Of a stretch of DNA of 64,000 nt, positions 34,172-41,529 are shown one piece after another. Made by a program: the position numbers and the translations under genes. The stretch covers positions 6,192,001-6,256,000 of the forward strand of contig JAQISU010000169.1 in the NCBI GenBank assembly GCA_029339505.1. Reading direction: 5' to 3'. Every line of letters starts with the position of its first letter. Position 1 is the first letter of the stretch. The notes below the pieces were generated by a model, which was not told the DNA's origin, did no database searches, and worked only from the letters and a program-made list of their open reading frames with translations. This stretch comes from Unio delphinus. Its lineage: Eukaryota; Mollusca; Bivalvia; Unionida; Unionidae.

Positions 34172-34498
34172 ATGAATCACTGCAAGTGGCTAATGATTGG
34201 ATCTACAACCCCGTGTAACAAATCATGCAGAAGTGAATTCTGTGGGTATCATATGCAAAGCGTGAGAAACGGTTCAAAAGGCCCTCTCCCATGCCTCCAA
34301 TGTGGGGTGGGTGTTAGAGGAAAATCGCAGTTGTGTCTTGCTTGTGGGGGTAAACGATACAGGGAACTAAAACGCTACTATGACAAACGAATCAATGACT
34401 CCGTCATCCTTGATAAAATCAAGGACAAAGTCATAAAAACCCCTCAAGATTATATCCAGAGATTTATAATTAAAGCAGATAATAAATTAGACAAGTAG
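34172..34498 (+). CDS. Cys-rich zinc-finger-like protein (left arm)
   Basis: 108 residues. Two Cys clusters: CKWLMIGSTTPCNKSCRSEFC with GYH after it (4-27), and PCLQCGVGVRGKSQLCLACG (40-59), each able to bind zinc. A basic and then charged helical C terminus follows (YYDKRINDSVILDKIKDK). I do not recognise a named family. It is identical in both arms and sits between the polymerase promoter and the HNH gene, pointing at the latter. A DNA-binding or regulatory role is only inference. Confidence 0.7.
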   Translation: MNHCKWLMIGSTTPCNKSCRSEFCGYHMQSVRNGSKGPLPCLQCGVGVRGKSQLCLACGGKRYRELKRYYDKRINDSVILDKIKDKVIKTPQDYIQRFIIKADNKLDK

Positions 34499-34511
34499 TA
34501 TTATTATACAA

Positions 34512-34985
34512 ATGAGCCAAGATTTCAGACCTCACCCAGTGCTTGCTAATTACGAAGCTTCTAGTGATGGTGTTGTCAGGCACCGCAGACTCAAAGAACC
34601 GGTTGGATATCTGAATAATATGGGATATTTGATGTTTTCAGCTGGGAGGAAGAAGTATCTCTGTCACAGAGCCATCTATGAAGCATTTTACGGATTAATC
34701 GAAGACGGCCTTGTGATTGATCACATAAATGGCGTGAAGACTGATAATTGTCTTGGGAATCTTCAAGCCGTCTCGCAGCGCGATAACCTTTTAAAAAGCA
34801 ACGCTGGTAGGCACGCAAAACATCAAATATCCCATATTATTCAGATATCCAACCGGTTCTTTGAGTCTGCGGTGCCTGACAACACCATCACTAGAAGCTT
34901 CGTAATTAGCAAGCACTGGGTGAGGTCTGAAATCTTGGCTCATTTGTATAATAATACTACTTGTCTAATTTATTATCTGCTTTAA
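34512..34985 (+). CDS. HNH homing-type endonuclease, chimeric at the palindrome loop
   Basis: 157 codons from ATG 34,512, 14 bp after the Cys-rich gene. Residues 1-42 lie in the left arm (a NUMOD4-like start, NYEASSDGVVRHRR...). Residues 43-102 lie in the unique 178-bp loop and contain the HNH core: H52 in CHRAIYEAFYG, then VIDHINGVKTDNCLGNLQAV with the D70-H71 pair and the following Asn residues. From residue 103 the frame runs into the reverse complement of the gene's own start, so the tail is meaningless. The core looks intact, hence some activity is possible, but the normal C terminus is lost. Such enzymes are common selfish nucleases in phages and large DNA viruses. Confidence 0.8.
   Translation: MSQDFRPHPVLANYEASSDGVVRHRRLKEPVGYLNNMGYLMFSAGRKKYLCHRAIYEAFYGLIEDGLVIDHINGVKTDNCLGNLQAVSQRDNLLKSNAGRHAKHQISHIIQISNRFFESAVPDNTITRSFVISKHWVRSEILAHLYNNTTCLIYYLL
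34639..34816 (+). other. 178-bp unique loop of the giant palindrome
   Basis: The arms are complementary up to ...GATGTTTT at 34,638 and from AAAACATC at 34,817. The 178 bp between have no inverted partner and encode the HNH catalytic core. This is the fold-back junction. Confidence 0.93.
34791..34943 (-). pseudogene. Truncated HNH gene copy (right arm)
   Basis: Starts with the same 42 residues as the plus-strand HNH gene, then crosses into the antisense of the loop, adds eight unrelated residues and stops at 34,791. It lacks the whole catalytic core. It shows directly that the right arm was copied from the left-arm sequence only as far as the loop. Confidence 0.85.
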
Positions 34986-35283
34986 TTATAAATCTCTGGA
35001 TATAATCTTGAGGGGTTTTTATGACTTTGTCCTTGATTTTATCAAGGATGACGGAGTCATTGATTCGTTTGTCATAGTAGCGTTTTAGTTCCCTGTATCG
35101 TTTACCCCCACAAGCAAGACACAACTGCGATTTTCCTCTAACACCCACCCCACATTGGAGGCATGGGAGAGGGCCTTTTGAACCGTTTCTCACGCTTTGC
35201 ATATGATACCCACAGAATTCACTTCTGCATGATTTGTTACACGGGGTTGTAGATCCAATCATTAGCCACTTGCAGTGATTCAT
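34957..35283 (-). CDS. Cys-rich zinc-finger-like protein (right arm)
   Basis: Exact mirror of the left-arm gene at 34,172-34,498, with identical 108-residue translation and the same two Cys clusters. Divergent from the polymerase across the 42-bp interval. Confidence 0.7.
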   Translation of the reverse strand: MNHCKWLMIGSTTPCNKSCRSEFCGYHMQSVRNGSKGPLPCLQCGVGVRGKSQLCLACGGKRYRELKRYYDKRINDSVILDKIKDKVIKTPQDYIQRFIIKADNKLDK

Positions 35284-35325
35284 TATACTATATTTTTCTA
35301 TTTAAATACTTGTTTTAATTATAAC
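35284..35325. promoter_or_regulatory. Compact bidirectional promoter candidate (right arm)
   Basis: Mirror of 34,130-34,171, with TATTTAAATA at 35,299-35,308 between the divergent starts at 35,283 and 35,326. Confidence 0.5.
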
Positions 35326-38088
35326 ATGGAGGAGTTCAAGAGATTATCGAAAATTAAGCCCTGGAAAAATACTAAATTCAATCTTGATAGGGAGTTCCAA
35401 AGATTATCGAAAATCAAACCTTGGAAAAATACTAAATTCAATCTTGATAGGGAGTTCCAAAGATTATCGAAAATCAAACCTTGGAAAAATACTAAATTCA
35501 ATCTTGATAGGGAGTTCCAAAGATTATCGAAAATTAAGCCTTGGAGAAATACTAAATTCAATCTCGATAGAGTCTCTGATACACCAAAACGTCTAATCGG
35601 TGATAGAACTATACTCGGTAAAATCAGGGAGTGTTTTAATGAATTCTACCGAGACGGTGCAGCATACTGTTGGTCGACATTTCAAATTATTGATGAAGAT
35701 GTCAATGTACCCATCATCGATGCTACTATGAACGATAAAAGAGCAGCTGAGATAATTTCACACCTTGGTGAAATTGCAAAGCAATTTCCATCCAAAGGAT
35801 TTCAAGCAAAGCAATTTCCATCCAAAGGTGGAAAATCCAAAGGTGGAAATCCAAAGGATTTCAAGCAAAGCAATTCCAATCAGAAGTATTTTTTCAGAAT
35901 AAAATTCATTATCGAAGTCGAAGGCAAATGGATTATTAGGGATAAATTTGAACCAATCCTCAAGGATAAAAAAACTGTCATTGTAAGTAAAGATTCCAAA
36001 CCAGGAATTCTAACTGGAATTGACAAACCATACTACGAAAGATCTTATCCCGTAACAGCAATGGTTTATGGGATATATCCGTTAAATGATAAACCCGATA
36101 TTGCAAAACTAGCTCCTATGAAATATTCACCGTTGACTTCGTCAAGGCTCAATTGTGTAGCAACACGGGTAATGGAACACTTCACAAATGCATCCCGAGG
36201 AAATAAACTAACTGATCTGCGACGTAGGAAAATAACCGAATGGGAACTGACAGTGAAACAGCACGGTGCAAAGATTTCTGATATAGCTAAATTAGAAGCA
36301 TCATTAAAATTCCCAATATCAGTAACAACAATAACCGGAGAAGTATTATACGAACCGAAATATCAATCGCGAGGGGCTCCAATACAAATTATTGATCATA
36401 ACGAACACGCGTGGACACCTGCAGTAACAATATTTCCACGAGATAGAACCGTAAGATATATCCCCCGGAAATTTTCCGGGGAATTTTCCGGGGATGTTTT
36501 CTATGAAGAGAAATTATTTGATGCTATTCATGCGTTGTGTAAAGATGATCCTGTGTCAGTGTGGTTACTTAGTAGTGCTGGTTCCGAATCAGGATTTGAT
36601 CAATTTGTAAGACCAAATGGTGAATTATATCGCGTTGAAGAATTAGATAACAGAATGAGAAAAATCGCTAATGATTTTTCACCGGAGAGTTCCCATGAAA
36701 AACTATTGACGGATAGTTTTACTATTCCATCAGTGGTAGCTCACTTCGCAAGAGAAAAAAACTCATGGCGTCCAACACGAAGTGATTTTCTCGAGGACGT
36801 TAAATTGAGTTGCATCGAATTTGGTCATGGAGGACTGTGGAATACAAAATACCATCGTGACGGTATGATTTCAATTGATATATCCGCGTGTTATCCTGGA
36901 AGTTTTCTCGGGTATGGGGAATGCGCTGAATACTTCAAACGATTTGGACACCCCACGCATGAAATGACTCGTGTTGCGATTAATGGACCATTGCCTGATT
37001 TTGATTTAACCGGATTCGCTCGTGTGATATCATTTGAACTCGCTACAGGGTTACATCCGTGTAGTTATGTTTGGCTCGGTAGACACCTATCTGAAAAACA
37101 CTGGATGCCAATAGTGCTATTGAGATATATGATTGATTGTGGCATGCTGATATCGTTGATTGTTTCCGAAGCTATTATATGCTATCGAGCTCAGAAAGAA
37201 GTTTGGCTACCACAACCCGATCTAGATCGTATAATCAGCGAACTACGAAAACAGTTTCCAGAAGAACAAATCATGAATTGGTCTAAGAAGTTATTTGAAA
37301 TTAAAAAAGAACAAGCAAAAGATCTCGGAAGAAGAATAATCGGTAAATTTACCCAGGGTGGACGATACGACAACGCAAAATACTCTTCGCGGTTGATCAT
37401 AGATGTCGCTGAATACGATTTTATTGTAGCGGATTTAATGAAACAGGGAAAACTTGTATCCCGTAAGGATGCTTTTCTATCCAATGGTGAGAAATTAGGT
37501 ACGGTTGTTACCTACTGTGATGGATATAATTCCCAGTACACACATTTGAGAAGTTCAATGCTAGCCTATGCTTCTATTAATCTATTTTCGATGATAAATA
37601 GATTTCCTAATACCGCGGTTAGAGTAGCCACTGATTCGATGTATATACACAATAAGTACAAATCAGCTGTAGCGGCATTCACAGATCCGGAGGAAGCGTG
37701 GGGGCGTTGGCGATTTAAAAAGGAGATGCTATATGAGTATTGTGAATCCGCAGACGTTGCCATGGATGATAAATATCTTTGTTGTAACCGTATTGAAATT
37801 CAATCAGAATTTTCTAATGCACCACCGGTATCTGATCCAGTATGTAGATACAAGACAGTTTATTTAAACGGTTGTGGTGGGTCAGGAAAGACAACTCGTG
37901 CAATTGAATTATTTCGTCGTGGAAACGCTAGCGTTTCTAACATGATTGTACTAACACCGACTCACAGACTCGCCAGAGAGATGATACAACGAGGGGTAAA
38001 TGCTTGCACTTATCACAGTTTTTTCGATGAAAAGGTGACAAATGGACTCCTGAGCGTATGGGTGATAAATTCATTCCTGAAATCATAA
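35326..38088 (+). CDS. Family B DNA polymerase running into helicase Walker A (right arm, polymerase intact)
   Basis: ATG 35,326 gives 920 residues; numbering below is from an upstream GTG at 35,275. The N terminus has four 20-residue repeats and a KQFPSKG-rich linker. Polymerase motif A SIDISACYPGSF has D535 and Y540-P541, the motif B region DLGRRIIGKFTQ is near 683-694, and motif C VATDSMY has D787. Helicase Walker A GCGGSGKTT follows at 867-874. I see no clear 3'-5' exonuclease motifs. The frame then leaves the helicase frame after a six-T run at about 38,020 (seven in the left arm) and stops at 38,088. The polymerase part looks complete and presumably copies the linear genome, perhaps by protein priming as in Polintons. 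The fusion to an SF1 helicase is unusual for that group. Confidence 0.9.
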   Translation: MEEFKRLSKIKPWKNTKFNLDREFQRLSKIKPWKNTKFNLDREFQRLSKIKPWKNTKFNLDREFQRLSKIKPWRNTKFNLDRVSDTPKRLIGDRTILGKIRECFNEFYRDGAAYCWSTFQIIDEDVNVPIIDATMNDKRAAEIISHLGEIAKQFPSKGFQAKQFPSKGGKSKGGNPKDFKQSNSNQKYFFRIKFIIEVEGKWIIRDKFEPILKDKKTVIVSKDSKPGILTGIDKPYYERSYPVTAMVYGIYPLNDKPDIAKLAPMKYSPLTSSRLNCVATRVMEHFTNASRGNKLTDLRRRKITEWELTVKQHGAKISDIAKLEASLKFPISVTTITGEVLYEPKYQSRGAPIQIIDHNEHAWTPAVTIFPRDRTVRYIPRKFSGEFSGDVFYEEKLFDAIHALCKDDPVSVWLLSSAGSESGFDQFVRPNGELYRVEELDNRMRKIANDFSPESSHEKLLTDSFTIPSVVAHFAREKNSWRPTRSDFLEDVKLSCIEFGHGGLWNTKYHRDGMISIDISACYPGSFLGYGECAEYFKRFGHPTHEMTRVAINGPLPDFDLTGFARVISFELATGLHPCSYVWLGRHLSEKHWMPIVLLRYMIDCGMLISLIVSEAIICYRAQKEVWLPQPDLDRIISELRKQFPEEQIMNWSKKLFEIKKEQAKDLGRRIIGKFTQGGRYDNAKYSSRLIIDVAEYDFIVADLMKQGKLVSRKDAFLSNGEKLGTVVTYCDGYNSQYTHLRSSMLAYASINLFSMINRFPNTAVRVATDSMYIHNKYKSAVAAFTDPEEAWGRWRFKKEMLYEYCESADVAMDDKYLCCNRIEIQSEFSNAPPVSDPVCRYKTVYLNGCGGSGKTTRAIELFRRGNASVSNMIVLTPTHRLAREMIQRGVNACTYHSFFDEKVTNGLLSVWVINSFLKS
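35335..35574 (+). repeat. Four 60-bp in-frame tandem repeats (right arm)
   Basis: Units beginning near 35,341, 35,401, 35,461 and 35,521, each exactly 60 bp; mirror of 33,881-34,120. Confidence 0.95.
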
Positions 38089-39143
38089 TTTGGGATGAAA
38101 TATGCACAGTGTCATTAGATGTATTAAAAACATTTCTTGAGTGGTTGTTAAACAAAAACACAAAAGTCGTCATGTGCGGGGATCACGGCCAACCACCACC
38201 ATTTGTCGGTGCATCTCCACATGAATGGCTCAAGGGTTCTGTAGACTATTATGAAGAAATTAATACCGACCATAGATCACTTGATGAACAATTACGCGAG
38301 TTCAAAGCACTGATTAGATTACAACCGGATAAAATCCAATGCGAAATAGCACGTGAAATAATTTCAGAAACTCCCATGAATGATTTCTGGGAAACGTGGA
38401 GACCAAATGATTTGATAGTAGCAAGTAGAAAAATAGTCAGAGACACACTTCAGATGAAGTTATTTGAAACGCATAAAGAGAAATTTGCAACACTTCCAGT
38501 ACCGTTGTGTTATAGGCCTTCGGATACACGAAAGCAGAATATTGAAGTTGATATTCCAGGACAGAGTGAAAAACAAATTCTCGTATTAAATGATATTGTG
38601 CTGGTTGATATCAGAGTCGTCGAAAATGCATTGCGTGCTAATAAATCCCCATGGACGCTAGGATACGCAGCGACGATACATTCTTCACAGGGATTAACTA
38701 TATCGGATACAATTGTTTGGATGGTGGATAATCACATCGAATGGTCGAATTTAGTCTATCTCGCAGTATCCAGAGTACGAAGAATAAATCAGCTTCGAAG
38801 AGTTGTCCTGACAGAGTCAGGCGATGATAATGACACAACAATAAGTGATATTGATGTTAGCATCATTAATAAAAAAAACTCTCCGGTTACAAACAACAGG
38901 ACAAAAAAAAAACAACGAGAATTTGATATTGATGCTGAATTAATAATCACTTTGAAGAAACAACAGAATAATCACTGCGCGAGTTGCAATTGTATAATGC
39001 GTTGGCAGTATTCGGATAAGGATCCTCGCCAATTCACCGTAGACAGAAAAAATAACAATCTCGGTCATGTCAGAAATAATGTGATGTTGACTTGTCTTGA
39101 GTGCAATAGACGCCGGGGTGCCAGCACCTTGGGTGCTAGTTAA
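38058..39143 (+). CDS. SF1 helicase with HNH-like zinc tail (right arm)
   Basis: 361 residues overlapping the end of the polymerase frame by 31 nt in another frame. It has the same motifs as the left copy: IIIWDEIC, GDHGQPPP, TIHSSQGLTISD, NLVYLAVSRVRR, then CASC and CLECN at the tail. It lacks its own Walker A, which is encoded at the end of the upstream polymerase ORF, so a working enzyme needs the two frames joined. The same TGA present in the left arm lies in this frame, upstream of the ATG. The stop overlaps the convergent integrase gene by 8 bp. Confidence 0.83.
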   Translation: MGDKFIPEIIIWDEICTVSLDVLKTFLEWLLNKNTKVVMCGDHGQPPPFVGASPHEWLKGSVDYYEEINTDHRSLDEQLREFKALIRLQPDKIQCEIAREIISETPMNDFWETWRPNDLIVASRKIVRDTLQMKLFETHKEKFATLPVPLCYRPSDTRKQNIEVDIPGQSEKQILVLNDIVLVDIRVVENALRANKSPWTLGYAATIHSSQGLTISDTIVWMVDNHIEWSNLVYLAVSRVRRINQLRRVVLTESGDDNDTTISDIDVSIINKKNSPVTNNRTKKKQREFDIDAELIITLKKQQNNHCASCNCIMRWQYSDKDPRQFTVDRKNNNLGHVRNNVMLTCLECNRRRGASTLGAS

Positions 39144-40098
39144 GACCATGCGGTGGCAATTGAGTATCCTCGGGAATTACCTGTAGTTGTTGTCGAGTAA
39201 ATCCTCGCTGAGGAGCAGTTGAATCCAGTTTATAGATTGCTGGTCTACCAGTTGATCGTGTTATACTAGATATCTTATGCGTAGTGACGCTCCAAATAGG
39301 ATCAGTAGCCATTTTTCTACCCCCTTCAAGCTCTCCTGGTTCGTATAAGTACCTCACAATGACACTACTACCAAGAATTGGTTGGGAAACGCTAGCGTTT
39401 CTAGGGAAATCTTTTTGTGGTTGTACGGGTATTGACTTCTTTTTAATCGCGTTGATAGGTTTCATGTTGATTGTTCTAGTAATCTCGTTATTCAGTGCAG
39501 TAATCACAGATGGTAATCTTTTAACCCATTCACTGGATCGCTTTTCTTGAATGAATTCTTTTGCGTATTGATATCCAAATAACCGCTCAGCAATCGTCCG
39601 ATTAAATCGTTCTACAATGGCCTGATCGCGATGTAGCGCAGTATGCCCTCGTCGTATGGTGACATTATGATGTTTCATTGTAGATAACACTGCACCCTGA
39701 AATTCCTTGCCAGGATCAACCTGCAATAGATTCGGCCAGTGCAGAGGACCTCGTCGATAAATCCTTTCAAATGCAGAAGCAACTTCAGTGGCTGATTTTG
39801 TTTTTAACGGTTCTGCTTCTTTGTATCGACTTGCAATATCAACTACGGTTAACGCGTATTTGTAACCACGATCATGTGGCAGAAATAATATATCAGCCTG
39901 ATGAACTTCATTAGGAGCAGTCACATCAAAATGCGAGAATTGAATTTGTTTAGGTGGTGGTAGATAAATTTGCCATAGTGCCTGTTTGGATGACCAATCC
40001 GCCGCTGTAGTTTTTTTCACTTTTGCAGCGCTAGCGAGTTTATGTACTGCTGATTTACCCCTCCAGTATCCTCTTGGGGAATAATAAATTGATTCCAT
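39136..40098 (-). CDS. Retrovirus-like DDE integrase (right arm)
   Basis: Mirror of the left-arm integrase with identical translation, including D75, D134 and E169 (numbered from the in-frame GTG at 40,116) and the palindrome at 39,386-39,401. ATG chosen at 40,098. No break was seen, so the element carries two intact integrase genes. Confidence 0.92.
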   Translation of the reverse strand: MESIYYSPRGYWRGKSAVHKLASAAKVKKTTAADWSSKQALWQIYLPPPKQIQFSHFDVTAPNEVHQADILFLPHDRGYKYALTVVDIASRYKEAEPLKTKSATEVASAFERIYRRGPLHWPNLLQVDPGKEFQGAVLSTMKHHNVTIRRGHTALHRDQAIVERFNRTIAERLFGYQYAKEFIQEKRSSEWVKRLPSVITALNNEITRTINMKPINAIKKKSIPVQPQKDFPRNASVSQPILGSSVIVRYLYEPGELEGGRKMATDPIWSVTTHKISSITRSTGRPAIYKLDSTAPQRGFTRQQLQVIPEDTQLPPHGLN

Positions 40099-40102
40099 AT
40101 TA

Positions 40103-40462
40103 TTAATTACCAGCACCCATCATCAATTTGCCTTTCATAGCTGATTTTACCAACCACGAAGCCAACTTTTCTTTAAAAGATTTATCAGGAATAGCATTTA
40201 ACGCATGAATTAATTTCACATTCGCGAGATGCCTGTTTTGCAGATTGCTGCTTTTATATGCAACATCATGAGCATGACACGCCTTATCAATAGCGTTTAT
40301 CGGATACTCGCCGGATCGGGGTTGATTTTGATCATCAAGTCTGATATCTAATCGTGTTCCGGGACCACAGTAGCTATATCCTGGAAGGTGCTTTTCTCCG
40401 GGGTACTTTGCCCATGGGGTTCCAGGGAGCTTTGCCAATTTGGCTGCGATATCACCTCCTCG
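40103..40462 (-). CDS. Parvovirus-like phospholipase A2 domain (right arm)
   Basis: Mirror of the left-arm domain with the same YCGPGT loop and CHAHD dyad. It again lacks an ATG and is again reached by a -1 step at a nine-A run (nine T on the plus strand at about 40,463-40,471). Confidence 0.85.
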   Translation of the reverse strand, partial: RGGDIAAKLAKLPGTPWAKYPGEKHLPGYSYCGPGTRLDIRLDDQNQPRSGEYPINAIDKACHAHDVAYKSSNLQNRHLANVKLIHALNAIPDKSFKEKLASWLVKSAMKGKLMMGAGN

Positions 40463-40641
40463 TTTTTTTTTAAAACATCTCCGGATTGTAAAATCTTTGA
40501 TTTTGTAGAAATAAATCTAAACTTTTTTATACCACATGTTGCACATCTACCAGTTAGTGCTGATCTGTTATTTTTAGTTGTAACCGTCGTCACATCATTT
40601 GTGCTAGTACGCGTTTTACACTTCACACAATATAGATCCAT
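40348..40641 (-). CDS. Zinc-ribbon ORF (DUF5679-like), right arm
   Basis: Identical in translation to the left-arm ORF at 28,824-29,117, with the same CVKC and CATC pairs and the same slippery A run leading to the PLA2 frame. Divergent from the ATPase copy, starts five bases apart. Confidence 0.7.
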   Translation of the reverse strand: MDLYCVKCKTRTSTNDVTTVTTKNNRSALTGRCATCGIKKFRFISTKSKILQSGDVLKKNEEVISQPNWQSSLEPHGQSTPEKSTFQDIATVVPEHD

Positions 40642-40646
40642 AATTT

Positions 40647-41318
40647 ATGTATAGAGATATGAATATAATTGATTTTTCAGCGACTAAAATAAGAGAACCA
40701 GTTAAGCATCATGCAGCGCTACCAAACTCTATCCGTGCAATTATAATCGGGCCATCTGGATCCGGTAAAACGCAATTGTTGCTCAATTTAATAATGAGAT
40801 GGATGAAGTAGGATAAGTTGTATTTAATTGCCCCTAGCGTAGATGATCAACGATGTTATGAAGTGTTAAAAGATTTTAACGAGAATGCATCAGAAATTAA
40901 AGGTGAGAATACCATTGATTTTATAACTGATATTGACGAGGCGCCATCCGTGGATGACCTTGATGGGAGTATTAACAATTTAGTCGTATACGACGATGTG
41001 ATGTTAGACAATCAAAAAAACCCAGCTAGAATATTTTCCCGGGGGCGTCACAAAAACACTGATGTGATATATGTCACTCAACGCTACACTCAGATTCCAA
41101 AAGTGATCAGAGATAACTGTAATATTCTTGCTGTGTTTAACGGCGTTGATACACATACGCTACGAAATATTTGGCAGACATGGTGTTCCGATATGGACTT
41201 CAATCAATTTAAAAATTTCTTTAGTCATGCTCAGTCAACCCCGCATGGATTTGTAACAATAAATTTACATGATCCTCGGACACGATATCGTATCGGACTC
41301 GATCAAATATTTGGTTGA
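40647..41318 (+). pseudogene. A32-type packaging ATPase (right arm, nonsense at codon 55)
   Basis: Same 223-codon gene as the left arm, but TAG at 40,809-40,811 replaces Trp55, just after Walker A (GPSGSGKT). Codon 104 also differs (Asp here, Val in the left arm). The part after the stop keeps Walker B, but without Walker A it cannot bind ATP properly. The left-arm copy is intact. Confidence 0.9.
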
Positions 41319-41359
41319 AATCATTTATTATTTTTGTTAACCCAGAACTGAAATCACTA

Positions 41360-41524
41360 AGCAGCAGAGAGGGTGGATGACCACATCGTTGCGACCAAAA
41401 TTGATTAAAAAATCGTAAAGTCTCCGTTTGCTAAATGGAGACTTATTTTTTTTGGTTAAAATAAGATTTCGGAGGAAGCATTATTTTTGCTTGAAATCGT
41501 GGTCTGTTCACCCTCTCTGCTGCT
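41360..41524 (-). repeat. Right terminal palindrome (T-shaped hairpin)
   Basis: Exact mirror of 27,941-28,105, bounded by AGCAGCAGAGAGGGTG at 41,360-41,375 and its complement at 41,509-41,524, with the same two internal side hairpins. Confidence 0.75.
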
Positions 41525-41529
41525 GGGTT

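Larger units (their letters stand above)
27936..41529. mobile_element. 13.6-kb palindromic Polinton/adintovirus-like element with TSD
   Basis: The element proper is 27,941-41,524. It starts AGCAGCAGAGAGGGTG and ends with the exact complement, and is bracketed by GGGTT at 27,936-27,940 and 41,525-41,529. Left arm 27,941-34,638 and right arm 34,817-41,524 are inverted copies around a 178-bp loop. Coordinates mirror with a sum of 69,455 near the centre, 69,466 between the two indels and 69,465 outside them. Gene content (packaging ATPase, PLA2, integrase, family B polymerase-helicase, HNH) is that of an integrating mid-size dsDNA virus or Maverick relative, but with only one genome half, present twice. 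No capsid, penton or protease gene is recognisable. If the terminal base is counted as shared, the duplication can be read as the 6 bp typical of Polintons. Confidence 0.9.

Noticed and set aside
27941..41524. Palindrome as an assembly or fold-back read artefact
   Set aside because: The symmetry ends exactly at the element termini, flanks differ, GGGTT is duplicated at both borders, a unique loop exists, and the arms differ by specific mutations.
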